This document shows positions 9,186 to 18,420 of a stretch of 64,000 bases of DNA, piece by piece. Position 1 is the first letter of the stretch. The number at the start of each line of letters is the position of its first letter. The notes beneath the pieces were generated by a model. The model saw only the letters and a program-made list of their open reading frames with translations, was not told the DNA's origin and made no database searches. This DNA is from an uncultured Sulfitobacter sp. Its GTDB lineage: Bacteria > Pseudomonadota > Alphaproteobacteria > Rhodobacterales > Rhodobacteraceae. The DNA lies in NCBI GenBank assembly GCA_947501805.1, contig CANMXJ010000013.1, positions 1 to 64,000 of the forward strand. Reading direction: 5' to 3'. The translations under genes and the position numbers were made by a program.

Positions 9186-9504
9186 GATTTACTCCTTTTT
9201 TTCCCTTTCCAACATGGGAACTCAAGGTAGATATTCACCCGTAGAACTACGTGTTCAGGCGGAAATTTTTTTACCTTTTGACTCGTTTAGTCCTGCTTTG
9301 ATTTTGTTAACCCGTCACGGTTGACTGGTTTCAAATGGAGGCCTGACTAATGTCCATGTGATTGGTGCAAATGTCCTTGGCCGCACATGTTTGCTCAATC
9401 ACCAAGGTTCACTGGTTTGATCCTTGAGCTTGGAACCACGCCAGCTGTATCCACAATTAACCAATTGTTAAGCATCTCTGCCAATCATCTGCGCTGGAGG
9501 TGCC
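9186..9504. other. Divergent promoter region of zinc-ribbon and barrel genes
   Basis: No gene is visible. The stretch separates two divergent genes and is AT-rich. It holds one CtrA-like motif, listed separately. Confidence 0.5.
9457..9471 (+). promoter_or_regulatory. Candidate CtrA-type site (TTAA-N7-TTAA)
   Basis: TTAACCAATTGTTAA matches the TTAA-N7-TTAA consensus of the alphaproteobacterial response regulator CtrA and ends 33 bases before the start codon of the outer-membrane barrel gene. With only eight fixed bases, a chance match somewhere in a window this size is quite possible. Confidence 0.3.
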
Positions 9505-10176
9505 ATGCGGCTTATACTTGTTCTGTTTATGACGATTTTCTGGAGTGCCGCGTCGGCAGCGCACGCCGGCGCATGGCTGCGTGAAAAAGGAACTGGTTTC
9601 GTCTCACTATCATTCGGGGCAAGCATGTTTTCCGAAACGACCAATAGTCTCTATCTTGAATACGGACTCAGCGAAAAAATCACTGTTGGGCTCGACATCA
9701 GCGCGTTTACAAACGCCCAAGATGTGCGCAACGGGTTTGGAAATTTGTTCATGCGCCGTAGCCTCGGGCCTACTGACGGTCGCAACAAGTGGGCCTACGA
9801 AATTGGTGTGGGTGGTCTTTGGGGCAACGAAATGCAGCGGCCAACGATCAAAACGGGCTTGTCGTGGGGTCGCGGCTTTCAAGTCAATAAGCACTCGGGC
9901 TGGATCAACCTAGATGCTGCTGTGATCTATGAACCGACACTTAACGAACATATCGTAAAATTTGATGGCACCGTTGGATTGGATTTCGGCAACATAACCA
10001 CAGGCATTGTCGAGGTTGCCCTTTCCCAGCAAGAAAACGAATTCTTCGGTGCAATCGAACCTTCCATTTTGATCCGCCCAAAGCAAAGCCGCTTCCAAGT
10101 AAAAGTAGGCGCGCAAATCCCTTTTGATGACCAGAAGAAATCTGCATTCAAACTGGGCGTTTGGCATACCTTTTAG
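9505..10176 (+). CDS. Outer-membrane beta-barrel-like protein
   Basis: The protein has 223 residues with a clear Sec signal (MRLILVLFMTIFWSAASAAHA). The body alternates polar and hydrophobic residues with many aromatic ends, for example GFVSLSFGASMFSE, ITVGLDISAF and FQVKVGAQIPF, and ends with FKLGVWHTF. A terminal Phe is the usual outer-membrane insertion signal. I infer a barrel of about ten strands in the outer membrane; ligand and role are unknown. A GGAGG-like ribosome site precedes the ATG. It stands alone and is convergent with the beta-helix gene. Confidence 0.75.
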   Translation: MRLILVLFMTIFWSAASAAHAGAWLREKGTGFVSLSFGASMFSETTNSLYLEYGLSEKITVGLDISAFTNAQDVRNGFGNLFMRRSLGPTDGRNKWAYEIGVGGLWGNEMQRPTIKTGLSWGRGFQVNKHSGWINLDAAVIYEPTLNEHIVKFDGTVGLDFGNITTGIVEVALSQQENEFFGAIEPSILIRPKQSRFQVKVGAQIPFDDQKKSAFKLGVWHTF

Positions 10177-10221
10177 GCCCCGTCCCGCGCCCTACTATCC
10201 AAGGCGCGAGACTGTCGCCGC

Positions 10222-12510
10222 TTAGCGGTTGTCCATCCGGATCAAGGCCTGCACCTTGCCCTTGACCGCACCCGGCCAAACGACCTGAATTTGATCTCTG
10301 TTCGACCCACGCGACGTGTCGACATATGGCATGTCATACTGGCGCACATTGTTCCCATTCCGGACCGCACCAAGCGCAATCACACTATCGACGCCCACCG
10401 CTTCACCATTGAACGGTAATTGATCCGATGCATCAATCTGCCAGGCGTCTGCAGGCGTGGTCTGGCTGAACTCAACATGCGCAGGGTTTGAAGGTTGAAT
10501 GGTCACACCGAGGTAGGAATTGCCATTCATCAAGACATTCTTGCAGCGCGACATGTTCAATCCGGCAAATGTGCTATCAACCCGATCAACCCGGTCAATG
10601 AACCCGTTCAAACTGCGGAAGCGATTTCCCGTGATCGACACCCCGTTCAGGAAATGCCCTGCACCATGGGGTTTGACCACAATATAGCTGAACCACGGAG
10701 CAACATCACCAGACAGAAACATATTGTCCGAGACACTTAAGGCGCTAAAGGAAAAACCCGAAGTGAAACCGGGACTTGGATCATGCTCGTTGGTCCATTC
10801 AATAAAGCAATTATCGATGTAATTGTTCGAAATAACTGTACCCACACTTAGGCTGGCGAGAATTATGCCGCCGGACCGCACCCCGTTTGTCACCCCGTCC
10901 CCTTGGAAAAAGTGATTACCCATAAAGATATTGTTTGACCCGCCCAGCAGCCCAAAATGGCGGAACCGTGTTGCTCGATTGTTGCGGATTTTGGCATCGT
11001 TCTGATTGGTATTAAACCCGATGGTGCGGCGCGCTGGCACGTTCAATCCGTCCTCGGCAGACAGGAACTGACATCGGTCAATCAGAATCCCCTGACAGCC
11101 GGTTCCGATAGACGTAATACCGCGGTCTGCCGGGCGGCTGATAAAACTGTCGCGTACATGAAAGGTAATGCCACCTCGGGCCAACATGATACCACTACAG
11201 CGATCATTGCACTGGAATTCCATATCCGCCATTACGAACTTGCTCAGTGAATTGAACCCGCTGAAATCAATCAGGTATTTGAATTTTCGAAAAGTATAGT
11301 TCTGCCGCCCCTCTGCGTCATAAAGCGGCTTGTTCAACGTGATCTCCTGACGCGCGATATCCTTGTCTCGCACGTATACTTCACGTCCAACACCGCTGCC
11401 CTCGACCAATGACCCGATCGGGATACTGGCAACATTTGTAACAGATGTCAGCGTCCGGGGATTGCCCGCAGAATACGTACCGCCCGAGTTGTTGACTTCG
11501 GTGTTCCACGCTGCGCCAGCTGCAGCCTCCAACTGACCATTGCGAATAACGCGGCGCGTTGCATAGGAATTGGTACCCGGCACCGTCTGCTGCATATCTA
11601 AAGGCCCTGTCACATTCACTTTGCGCCCGCCCATGTCCAGCGTCTCGTGATCGACATTGTTCAACAGTGCTTGAAATGCTTTTTTGAACGCCAGCTCCTC
11701 ATCTTCAAAGGCCTCGATATACGTGGGTAAGTCAAAGTTGCGCCGCAGCAAAAGCACCGCAGTGCCCGGCATCGTTACGCGGCCTTCAAACTTGACTGGC
11801 GTGTCGATGGTGACATCACTGTTCAGGCGATACACGCCCGCAGGAACAAAAACGGTTCTCCCGTTTGCAGCTGCATTTGCCGCAGCAAAGGCCGCGCTAC
11901 TGTCCGTTGACCCGTTACCGATCGCACCAAAATCCGTGACATCAACAACAGAAATCATATCCCGCAAAAAGACCGAGGTGACGTCCTCAATCTGGATATC
12001 GTCAACCCTAACAATGCCGCCATTCGGTCCCACCAGATCAATCCCGAAATGTCCGTAGACAGGCGCAGTGCCCCAGACCAGATCGACTCCACCGCGCGAA
12101 CCGGTGCCGACAATCGCGCTCACTTCAACCACATCGCCGTAGCTCTGCAGTGTGGTAAATGTTGAAAACCCCGGCAACCCGTTAACCCGTGCACCATTGC
12201 CCGCCGCCGGATATCCGCCAATACGCACAGATGGCAAATTACCACTGATCGCTTTCACCTTGGCACTAATGCGCAGGTAACAACCCGGTAACAATGGTGT
12301 CTGCCCCATAAAGCGCACCTGCTGCGTGTTCTGCGTTTTCAACAGTTCTAGCGCACCGCCAAAGTCCTGATCAGCCGCCACAAACAAGGCGTTCGCCGCA
12401 TTCTCGTAGGTGTCCGAACCGGGCGTACCATTCCCGCTTGACCAAACATCCAGACCATCCGCAAAAGGTGTTGGCATCAGCACCACGCCGTCAGTAATTG
12501 CCTTGTTCAT
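10222..12510 (-). CDS. Right-handed parallel beta-helix protein, pectate-lyase-3/GH28-like
   Basis: This 762-residue protein has a central segment VTDFGAIGNGSTDSSAAFA followed by GRTVFVPAGVYRLNSDVTI, the hallmark N-cap of the Pectate_lyase_3/GH28-related family. Long runs of N-, G- and I-rich coils follow (for example IRNNRATRF, ISNNYIDNC, ITGNRFRSL), as in a right-handed beta-helix. The first 190 residues form a separate carbohydrate-binding-like region. No signal peptide is visible at the chosen ATG (12510, with GGGA upstream). It could be a polysaccharide-active enzyme or a tailspike-like adhesin; substrate and export route are unknown. No phage genes surround it. Confidence 0.7.
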   Translation of the reverse strand: MNKAITDGVVLMPTPFADGLDVWSSGNGTPGSDTYENAANALFVAADQDFGGALELLKTQNTQQVRFMGQTPLLPGCYLRISAKVKAISGNLPSVRIGGYPAAGNGARVNGLPGFSTFTTLQSYGDVVEVSAIVGTGSRGGVDLVWGTAPVYGHFGIDLVGPNGGIVRVDDIQIEDVTSVFLRDMISVVDVTDFGAIGNGSTDSSAAFAAANAAANGRTVFVPAGVYRLNSDVTIDTPVKFEGRVTMPGTAVLLLRRNFDLPTYIEAFEDEELAFKKAFQALLNNVDHETLDMGGRKVNVTGPLDMQQTVPGTNSYATRRVIRNGQLEAAAGAAWNTEVNNSGGTYSAGNPRTLTSVTNVASIPIGSLVEGSGVGREVYVRDKDIARQEITLNKPLYDAEGRQNYTFRKFKYLIDFSGFNSLSKFVMADMEFQCNDRCSGIMLARGGITFHVRDSFISRPADRGITSIGTGCQGILIDRCQFLSAEDGLNVPARRTIGFNTNQNDAKIRNNRATRFRHFGLLGGSNNIFMGNHFFQGDGVTNGVRSGGIILASLSVGTVISNNYIDNCFIEWTNEHDPSPGFTSGFSFSALSVSDNMFLSGDVAPWFSYIVVKPHGAGHFLNGVSITGNRFRSLNGFIDRVDRVDSTFAGLNMSRCKNVLMNGNSYLGVTIQPSNPAHVEFSQTTPADAWQIDASDQLPFNGEAVGVDSVIALGAVRNGNNVRQYDMPYVDTSRGSNRDQIQVVWPGAVKGKVQALIRMDNR

Positions 12511-12728
12511 CAAAAATCCCTTTCTCCAAGACGCCGTGCCCAGCATGGCCAGTCATCTTGCCTGATTGCCCGTGATCCCGACGAATGCCGGCTCAAGGAC
12601 AGTGGAATATCAATGAAATGTTTAGCAGTGCTGAGACCACCGCACGGTGTACCGCGCAACAAGAACACAAAACGTGACGATGCAATCGGGCATATCGCTA
12701 TCTAAAAGGGAGCGTTGCAAACTCAATC

Positions 12729-13142
12729 TTAGACGTTTGCACCCGCGGCTTCCAACAGTTGCACCCCCCCGATACGCCAACCATCGGGTGTTTGATGCAT
12801 CTGATAAACCAAGATGTGCGAAACGCCCTTTTGATCCCTAATCTGCACTTTTTGCCACATCACGCCGCCGTGTTCTTGCAACTCAAGGTAACGCACCTCA
12901 GCAGGCCGCCAGACCATAGGATACCCTCTGGTCACCATCTGCTCGAAATTTCGCGGATTTTGAAATAATCGCTGTAATGTCGGGGTAGCGTAGGTAAACG
13001 CCTGTTCGAAATCGTCCACTTTGAAAGCTTCGATCTGACTGCTGATCGTGCCTTCAATCTCGACCTGTTGCGCTGTCACCCCAAAGGTCAGCGCGAAGGT
13101 CATCACAATCCCGCCAAGCACAGACATAATTGTTTTTCGCAT
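12729..13142 (-). CDS. Secreted DUF4864-like protein
   Basis: This 137-residue protein has a signal peptide (MRKTIMSVLGGIVMTFALTF, cleavage after TAQ) and a compact domain with ISSQIEAFKVDDFEQAFTYA and GYPMVWRPAEVRYLEL, ending WRIGGVQLLEA. This is the pattern of DUF4864, a small NTF2-like fold family seen in periplasmic proteins of alphaproteobacteria. Function is unknown. A strong GGAGG precedes the ATG. It lies downstream of lysK on the same strand, 61 bases away, and may be cotranscribed with it. Confidence 0.75.
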   Translation of the reverse strand: MRKTIMSVLGGIVMTFALTFGVTAQQVEIEGTISSQIEAFKVDDFEQAFTYATPTLQRLFQNPRNFEQMVTRGYPMVWRPAEVRYLELQEHGGVMWQKVQIRDQKGVSHILVYQMHQTPDGWRIGGVQLLEAAGANV

Positions 13143-13203
13143 CGTTTCCCTCCCTGCATGTTCCTGACTTAACGTAAGCCAGGATCCATACAGGGCAAGA
13201 AAT

Positions 13204-14784
13204 TCATGAAGTCAGCAGGTCCCCTGCAAGCGCATCATCAATCAGCGCAACAGTTTCATCGACCCCGAACAACGCGATGAATCCGCCGAAACGGGGACCT
13301 TGGGAGGCACCCAACAAAACCTCATAAAGCGCGGTAAACCAATCGCGCAGCGGGTCAAACCGTTCTTTGCCCACGGCAAAAACCATGGTTTGCAGGGCTT
13401 CGGCGTCCAGCCCACCATCCCAGACCTTAAGGTTCTCGCGCAACTCTTCCAATGCCTCTCGCTCCAATTCGGAAGGCGCACGAAACACTTTATGCGGTTT
13501 CACAAAATCATTGTAATAGCGCACCGCATGACCCGCTGCCGCGTCCATTCCGGGATTGTTTTCCGCTGAGGCATCAGGCGCATACCGCTGAATGAACCCC
13601 CACAACTGCGATTTGTCCTCAGCAGAGGAAACAGATGCCAAATTCAACAACATTGAGAACGGCACAACCATATCCGACACCGGCACATCCCCCCCATGAA
13701 TATGCCAGACCGGGTTGTTCAACCGCCCCTTTACGTCTTGCGTTTCATAGGCGCGCAACTGCTGATGATATTCATCCACCGCCTTAGGGATCACATCAAA
13801 ATGCATCCGCTTTGCCGTTTTGGGCTTGAGATACATAAAATACGACAGGCTCTCTGTGCTGGCATAGGTCAGCCATTCATCAATAGAAATACCGTTGCCC
13901 GAAGACTTCGAAATCTTTTGCCCGTTTTCGTCCAAGAACAACTCATAGCTAAAGTGGTTCGGCTTTCTGCCTCCCAAAATCTCGCAAATCCGGTCATAAA
14001 TCGCGGTATTTGTCGCATGCTCCTTGCCGTACATCTCGAAATCTACATCCAAAGCGGCCCAGCGCGCACCAAAGTCAGGCTTCCACTGTAGCTTCACGTT
14101 GCCACCTGTCACCGGCAGCGTCCATTCGCGGCCATCTTCATCATCAAATGTGACTGTATGATTAACCGCATCGACGTTCTTCATTGGCACATACAAAACC
14201 CGACCCGTTTCGGGGTGAATGGGCAGAAATATCGAATACGTCTGCTGGCGTTCTTCGCGCAAAGACTTCAGCATCACGGCCATAACCTGATCGTAGCGCT
14301 CACAGGCAAGCTTCAGAATCTCGTCGAAATGCCCCGCGCGGTAAAACTCCCGCGCTGAATAAAACTCGTACTGGAACCCAAAGGTATCAAGAAACCGCCG
14401 CAACATCGCGTTGTTATGATGCCCAAAGCTCTCATGCGTGCCAAACGGGTCCGGCACAGACGTCAATGGCTTGTGCATGTGCTCTGCCAGCATTTCTTGC
14501 TGCGGTACATTGCCCGGAACCTTGCGCATCCCGTCCAGATCGTCGGAGAAACAGATCAGTTTCGTCGGTATATCGCTGATTTCCTCAAACGCCCGCTGGA
14601 TCATCGTCGTGCGCAGCACTTCGCCGAATGTCCCGATATGCGGCAGACCGGATGGTCCATACCCCGTTTCGAACAGTACAAAACCCTTCTCCGGCGGGGC
14701 TTTTGCATAGCGTTTCAACACTGCACGGGCCTCTTCAAAAGGCCACGCTTTGCTGCTCATCGCCGCTTCCAGCATCTCAGACAT
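13204..14784 (-). CDS. lysK: Lysyl-tRNA synthetase, class I
   Basis: Charges tRNA-Lys. The 526-residue protein has the Rossmann-fold signatures of class I enzymes: [14 protein letters not shown] (HIGH) near residue 45 and KISKSSGN (KMSKS) about residue 295. Class I LysRS is found in archaea and most alphaproteobacteria in place of the class II form. Three in-frame starts are possible (14820, 14784, 14760). I chose 14784 ([20 protein letters not shown]) from recalled alphaproteobacterial N-termini; none has a perfect ribosome site. Divergent from the terB-like gene. Confidence 0.95.
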   Translation of the reverse strand: MSEMLEAAMSSKAWPFEEARAVLKRYAKAPPEKGFVLFETGYGPSGLPHIGTFGEVLRTTMIQRAFEEISDIPTKLICFSDDLDGMRKVPGNVPQQEMLAEHMHKPLTSVPDPFGTHESFGHHNNAMLRRFLDTFGFQYEFYSAREFYRAGHFDEILKLACERYDQVMAVMLKSLREERQQTYSIFLPIHPETGRVLYVPMKNVDAVNHTVTFDDEDGREWTLPVTGGNVKLQWKPDFGARWAALDVDFEMYGKEHATNTAIYDRICEILGGRKPNHFSYELFLDENGQKISKSSGNGISIDEWLTYASTESLSYFMYLKPKTAKRMHFDVIPKAVDEYHQQLRAYETQDVKGRLNNPVWHIHGGDVPVSDMVVPFSMLLNLASVSSAEDKSQLWGFIQRYAPDASAENNPGMDAAAGHAVRYYNDFVKPHKVFRAPSELEREALEELRENLKVWDGGLDAEALQTMVFAVGKERFDPLRDWFTALYEVLLGASQGPRFGGFIALFGVDETVALIDDALAGDLLTS

Positions 14785-14907
14785 TTGCTTAATCCATTTC
14801 CCGCCGATTCCGCGCCCCATGCGCGCAGGCTGGCGTGTACCTATTGCGTCCCCTAGGGTGCGTCAATATTCTGCACCGCAACAACTTCTTTTCCAAAGGA
14901 CATTCCC

Positions 14908-15330
14908 ATGACAGACGGCCCTTCCCTTGCGCTCAGCGCACAAGACAGCCTTGTCGCGCTGATGGTCGCCGTTTCCGCTTCGGACGAAGATATTCGCACT
15001 GCAGAGCTGGTCAAAATCCAGTCAGCGGTGAACATGCTGCCCATTTTTGCAGATTTCGACAATGACCGCCTCACTGTAATCAGCAAAACAGTCTTTGACC
15101 TGTTTGAACAGGAAGACGGGCTTGATGCATTGTTTGGCCTGATCCGCGCTGCTTTGCCAGAACGCCTGTATGAAACAGGATATGCGCTGGCCTGTGATGT
15201 TGCGGCTGCCGATGGCACACTTGACGAAGCAGAACTGCGACTGCTTGAAGAAATCCGATACGAACTTAACATCGACCGCTTGCATGCAGCCGCGATTGAA
15301 CGGGGCGCACGTGCCCGCCACGTGGTCTAG
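14908..15330 (+). CDS. TerB-like tellurite resistance family protein
   Basis: The protein has 140 residues, all helical and acidic, with LSAQDSLVALMVAVSASD, a central GLIRAALPERLYETGYALA, and DVAAADGTLDEAELRLLEEI, the acidic metal-binding-like motif of the TerB/DjlA-N fold. The family name comes from tellurite resistance, but solitary copies like this have no proven role; a cytoplasmic stress or sensing role is possible. AAGGA precedes the ATG. Its stop codon lies inside the stop region of the convergent dacB gene (shared CTAG). Confidence 0.8.
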   Translation: MTDGPSLALSAQDSLVALMVAVSASDEDIRTAELVKIQSAVNMLPIFADFDNDRLTVISKTVFDLFEQEDGLDALFGLIRAALPERLYETGYALACDVAAADGTLDEAELRLLEEIRYELNIDRLHAAAIERGARARHVV

Positions 15331-16829
15331 GCGTCTAACTGACCGTAAAGAGCATCCCATCGCTCGATCAATGCCTGCTGCACGCGCTTGGCCTTTTTAT
15401 TCCAGGCGCGTCCACCCACCGGCCCCTCGCGCTCTGCCCTGCTGATCTTGGCCCGCGCTGCGGAATCCGCCGCAAAAATCGCAAAGGTCATTTCACGACC
15501 GTCTTGCGCAGTGAAATATCCCGCCAAAGCTGAGACAAAGTTGAGCGTCCCCGTCTTGGCATCGACCGCAATCGCCTGCTCCTTGACCCGTTTTCCTTTG
15601 GCATCGCGAAACGCAAAATTGCGCAGGATCGCGCGGAAGTCCGCATCCTTCACCGCAAGTAATGCGCGCGTCATATCCAAAGCCGTCAAACGGGAGCCAT
15701 CGCCCAAGCCCGAATGATCAACCAATTTCGGGGATTTCATGCCCAGCGTTGCGGCCGCCCATCGGTTCATTTCGGCTGCAGAACCTGTCAAATCGCTTAC
15801 CGTTCCAAGGCGCTTTTTTGTGGCTGCAAGGCCCATCATCTCCGCTGTCATATTCGTCGAATAACGCAACATATCCCGCAGAATGCCACGCAATTTTGCG
15901 CTTTCATGCCGCACACAGACTTCATGTTCCGGCAAAACGTCGATCAGTTGAGGTTTACCCAGCCTGATGCCATGCGCCCCCGCCAGTGTGGCAAAAACCT
16001 CGCCCGCGTAAAGACCCGGCTTGCGCACCGGCAACCACCGCGCACCACCACCTCCCAAAGCCCCGCGCGCGACGCTCCACTGATCGCGCCCGTTTTGATC
16101 ACGGTAGGTATAAACAGGCGCAGAACGGTCCGCGATCTGCATTGCCGCAAATGTCACATCGGGGCGGTATTTTTCCGATCGCCCGTCCATTGTGACCCTG
16201 TATTTCCCGTTTGCACGCTTCCATTCAAAATGAACTCGATTGTAGTTCAGCGCGATTCCCGTGACCGCAGGATTGTAACCGACATGATCCGGTTGTGCGG
16301 GATCAATCTGTTGCAGCACAGGCAGCGCGCCCTCATAGACTTTTAACCTGCCCTTGACGGAATGCACGCCCGCCGCCTTCAAAGATGCGGCCATTTCCGC
16401 CAGCGTATCCGTCACCAGCGTTGGATCACCACCACCAATCAGCAGCAGGTCTCCCTGAACCTCACCATCCTTGATCCCTCCGGTTGCCGCCACCAATGTC
16501 TCGAAGTGGTGGTTCGCCCCCAAAGCGTCCAGCGCATAAAGTGCCGTAATGGCTTTGGTCACACTTGCAGGCGGTGTGGCCTCGTTTTCGTTCTCGCACT
16601 CAAGCCAGATTCCCGTACGCGTATCCGCAAGCGCAAAGGCCACCTTCCCTGACAGCTTTTGGGACCGTATGATCTCGGATGCTTCCGGAATGGACTTTTT
16701 GAACAAATCCGGCGGAGGCGAAACCGGCCGCAAAGACGCCGCTGGTGGAGATGCCAAAACCGCCTGCCCTGTCAGGCCAAATGCCGCGACAGAACTCAAA
16801 AATCCGCGTCTGGAATACCGTTTGTTCAT
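15327..16829 (-). CDS. dacB: D-alanyl-D-alanine carboxypeptidase/endopeptidase, PBP4 (DacB) type
   Basis: Serine peptidase that trims or cleaves peptidoglycan stem peptides in the periplasm. The three penicillin-binding motifs are present in the 500 residues: SVTK (Ser89, Lys92), YSTN and a C-terminal KTG (DAKTGTLN). A long insertion between the first two motifs is typical of the S13/PBP4 family. The N-terminus SRRGFLSSVAAFGLTG is a twin-arginine-type signal, unusual for this enzyme class. It overlaps the convergent terB-like gene by 4 bases. Confidence 0.93.
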   Translation of the reverse strand: MNKRYSRRGFLSSVAAFGLTGQAVLASPPAASLRPVSPPPDLFKKSIPEASEIIRSQKLSGKVAFALADTRTGIWLECENENEATPPASVTKAITALYALDALGANHHFETLVAATGGIKDGEVQGDLLLIGGGDPTLVTDTLAEMAASLKAAGVHSVKGRLKVYEGALPVLQQIDPAQPDHVGYNPAVTGIALNYNRVHFEWKRANGKYRVTMDGRSEKYRPDVTFAAMQIADRSAPVYTYRDQNGRDQWSVARGALGGGGARWLPVRKPGLYAGEVFATLAGAHGIRLGKPQLIDVLPEHEVCVRHESAKLRGILRDMLRYSTNMTAEMMGLAATKKRLGTVSDLTGSAAEMNRWAAATLGMKSPKLVDHSGLGDGSRLTALDMTRALLAVKDADFRAILRNFAFRDAKGKRVKEQAIAVDAKTGTLNFVSALAGYFTAQDGREMTFAIFAADSAARAKISRAEREGPVGGRAWNKKAKRVQQALIERWDALYGQLDA

Positions 16830-16917
16830 GGGCCTGAGTTAAACCGCACCGCGCCGTACACTACAAGCACCAGAGTATCACATTTTCACGCCTGATTGCA
16901 CATGTTAAGCGCGCAAC

Positions 16918-17748
16918 ATGCAACGCGCTGTTCTCATCATGTTTGTCGCCATGTCGCTGATCCCTGCCGGAGACAGTGCAGGTAAAATCATGACCTCCGA
17001 AATGGGTGTCGCACCCGTTTTTGTTGCATGGTCCCGTTTCTTCTTTGGCACTTTGATGGTTCTGCCCTTCATTGCCCCCAGCGCGTTTGCATTGCTATCC
17101 GATTGGCGGGTCTGGCTTCGTGCCGCGCTTCTTGCATGTGGTATCAGCGCCATTCAGACCGCCCTGCAAACTGCCGATATTGCCACGGTCTTTGCTGCCT
17201 TCTTTATCGGCCCGATGTTCTCCTATGTCCTCGCCGCCTTGTTCCTGCGCGAACCCGTTACGGTCTTACGTTCGCTGCTCATCCTTGCTGGATTTGGCGG
17301 TGTCCTGCTGGTTGTACGCCCCGGCATGGGCGGCGATCCCGGTGTTCTTTGGGCAGTTACCGCTGGCTTGTGCTATGGCGCATTCCTGACCATGTCGCGC
17401 TGGCTGACCGGTATGGGCGTTGGCACTCCGATCGCCCTGACGTTTTCCCAATTATTCATCAGCACATTGTTCCTGCTACCTTTTGGTTTGATAAACTTGC
17501 CCGAACCAACACTGCCAATTACAGCGTTGACACTTACGTCTGCGTTTTGCTCCATGATTGGCAACCTGCTCTTGATGTATGCCTACCGCATTTCAAATGC
17601 CACACGGCTGGCACCAATGGTTTACTTTCAACTGATTGCGGCTGTTGGTCTGGGCCGGGGCATCTTCGGAGATTTGCCTGATGTGTATACATGGGCAGGC
17701 CTTGCCGTGATCCTCGCCGCCGGCATTGCATCAACCCGTTTACGCTGA
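16918..17748 (+). CDS. DMT superfamily transporter (EamA type)
   Basis: The protein has 276 residues with about ten hydrophobic segments in two repeats of five, the EamA layout of drug/metabolite exporters. The inner repeats contain [28 protein letters not shown] and [16 protein letters not shown] segments, where the second EamA domain is usual. Located in the cytoplasmic membrane; substrate cannot be told from sequence. The ribosome site is weak. The 3' end overlaps the convergent nadD gene by 9 bases. Confidence 0.85.
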   Translation: MQRAVLIMFVAMSLIPAGDSAGKIMTSEMGVAPVFVAWSRFFFGTLMVLPFIAPSAFALLSDWRVWLRAALLACGISAIQTALQTADIATVFAAFFIGPMFSYVLAALFLREPVTVLRSLLILAGFGGVLLVVRPGMGGDPGVLWAVTAGLCYGAFLTMSRWLTGMGVGTPIALTFSQLFISTLFLLPFGLINLPEPTLPITALTLTSAFCSMIGNLLLMYAYRISNATRLAPMVYFQLIAAVGLGRGIFGDLPDVYTWAGLAVILAAGIASTRLR

Positions 17749-18342
17749 CCAGTCACCCCGCGCCCTGATATTGGTCGAGGACGTCGCGTTCATCGGTACA
17801 TTCACAAAACACCACGCGGGAGCCTCTGAACGCGACAGTTGCTGCCCCATCCGCCCCGCGATCCGGTATGGCGCATAGAGTGCTGCCGCCCTGCTCATCC
17901 GTGCCGAAATCCGCTGACCGGGTCGTGCCAGAACGCCAATCGGTACGCTCTCCATAATGCCGCGCCAGTCCTGCCAAAGATGAAATTGCGCCATGTTATC
18001 CGCCCCCATCAACCAGACAAAGCGGACTTGGGGATACATCTGCCGTAGTTTCGCAAGGGTCTGCGCAGTGTACTGCGTTCCCAGTTTTGCTTCGATGTCG
18101 GTGATCTCAACGCGCGGATGCTGCATAACCTGCCGTGCGCGCGCCATGCGGGTCTCAAGGGGGGCCGGCCCACGCTTTTTCAACGGGTTCCCCGGTGACA
18201 CCAACCACCACACACGATCCAAACCAAACCGCTTCAAAGCCTCGCGGGTGATGTGCGCATGGCCTTCGTGCGCCGGATCAAACGACCCACCCAACAAGCC
18301 GATCACCTGACCAGCCGTGGCATATGGAAACTGATAACGCAA
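17740..18342 (-). CDS. nadD: Nicotinate-nucleotide adenylyltransferase NadD
   Basis: Transfers AMP from ATP to nicotinate mononucleotide in NAD synthesis. It shows the nucleotidyltransferase motif [14 protein letters not shown], then [20 protein letters not shown] and the C-terminal SSTNIRARG (ISSTxxR type). The start is uncertain. A TTG at 18342 gives [12 protein letters not shown] with GGGGGC upstream; an ATG at 18387 adds 15 residues encoded largely by a strong terminator hairpin. I prefer the TTG, giving 200 residues. The end overlaps the convergent DMT gene by 9 bases. The nadE gene lies 36 kb away in the same window. Confidence 0.88.
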   Translation of the reverse strand: MRYQFPYATAGQVIGLLGGSFDPAHEGHAHITREALKRFGLDRVWWLVSPGNPLKKRGPAPLETRMARARQVMQHPRVEITDIEAKLGTQYTAQTLAKLRQMYPQVRFVWLMGADNMAQFHLWQDWRGIMESVPIGVLARPGQRISARMSRAAALYAPYRIAGRMGQQLSRSEAPAWCFVNVPMNATSSTNIRARGDWSA

Positions 18343-18374
18343 AGAAAACGGCCCCCGAAATGTTTCAGGGGCCG
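18341..18374 (-). terminator. Strong intrinsic terminator after agcS, reaching into nadD 5' end
   Basis: On the minus strand CGGCCCCTGAAA and TTTCGGGGGCCG form a long hairpin with a tiny loop, followed at once by TTTTCTTT. It ends the usp-agcS unit. The T-tract overlaps the proposed TTG start of nadD. Confidence 0.85.
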
Positions 18375-18420
18375 AAAGGACGGGCATCTGCCCGCTTTGT
18401 CAATCAATCTTGGCGCAGTG

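Noticed and set aside
10186..10208. CGCGCC/GGCGCG inverted repeat between convergent barrel and beta-helix genes
   Set aside because: It forms a short stem with an 11-base loop but no T run on either strand, so it was not called a terminator.
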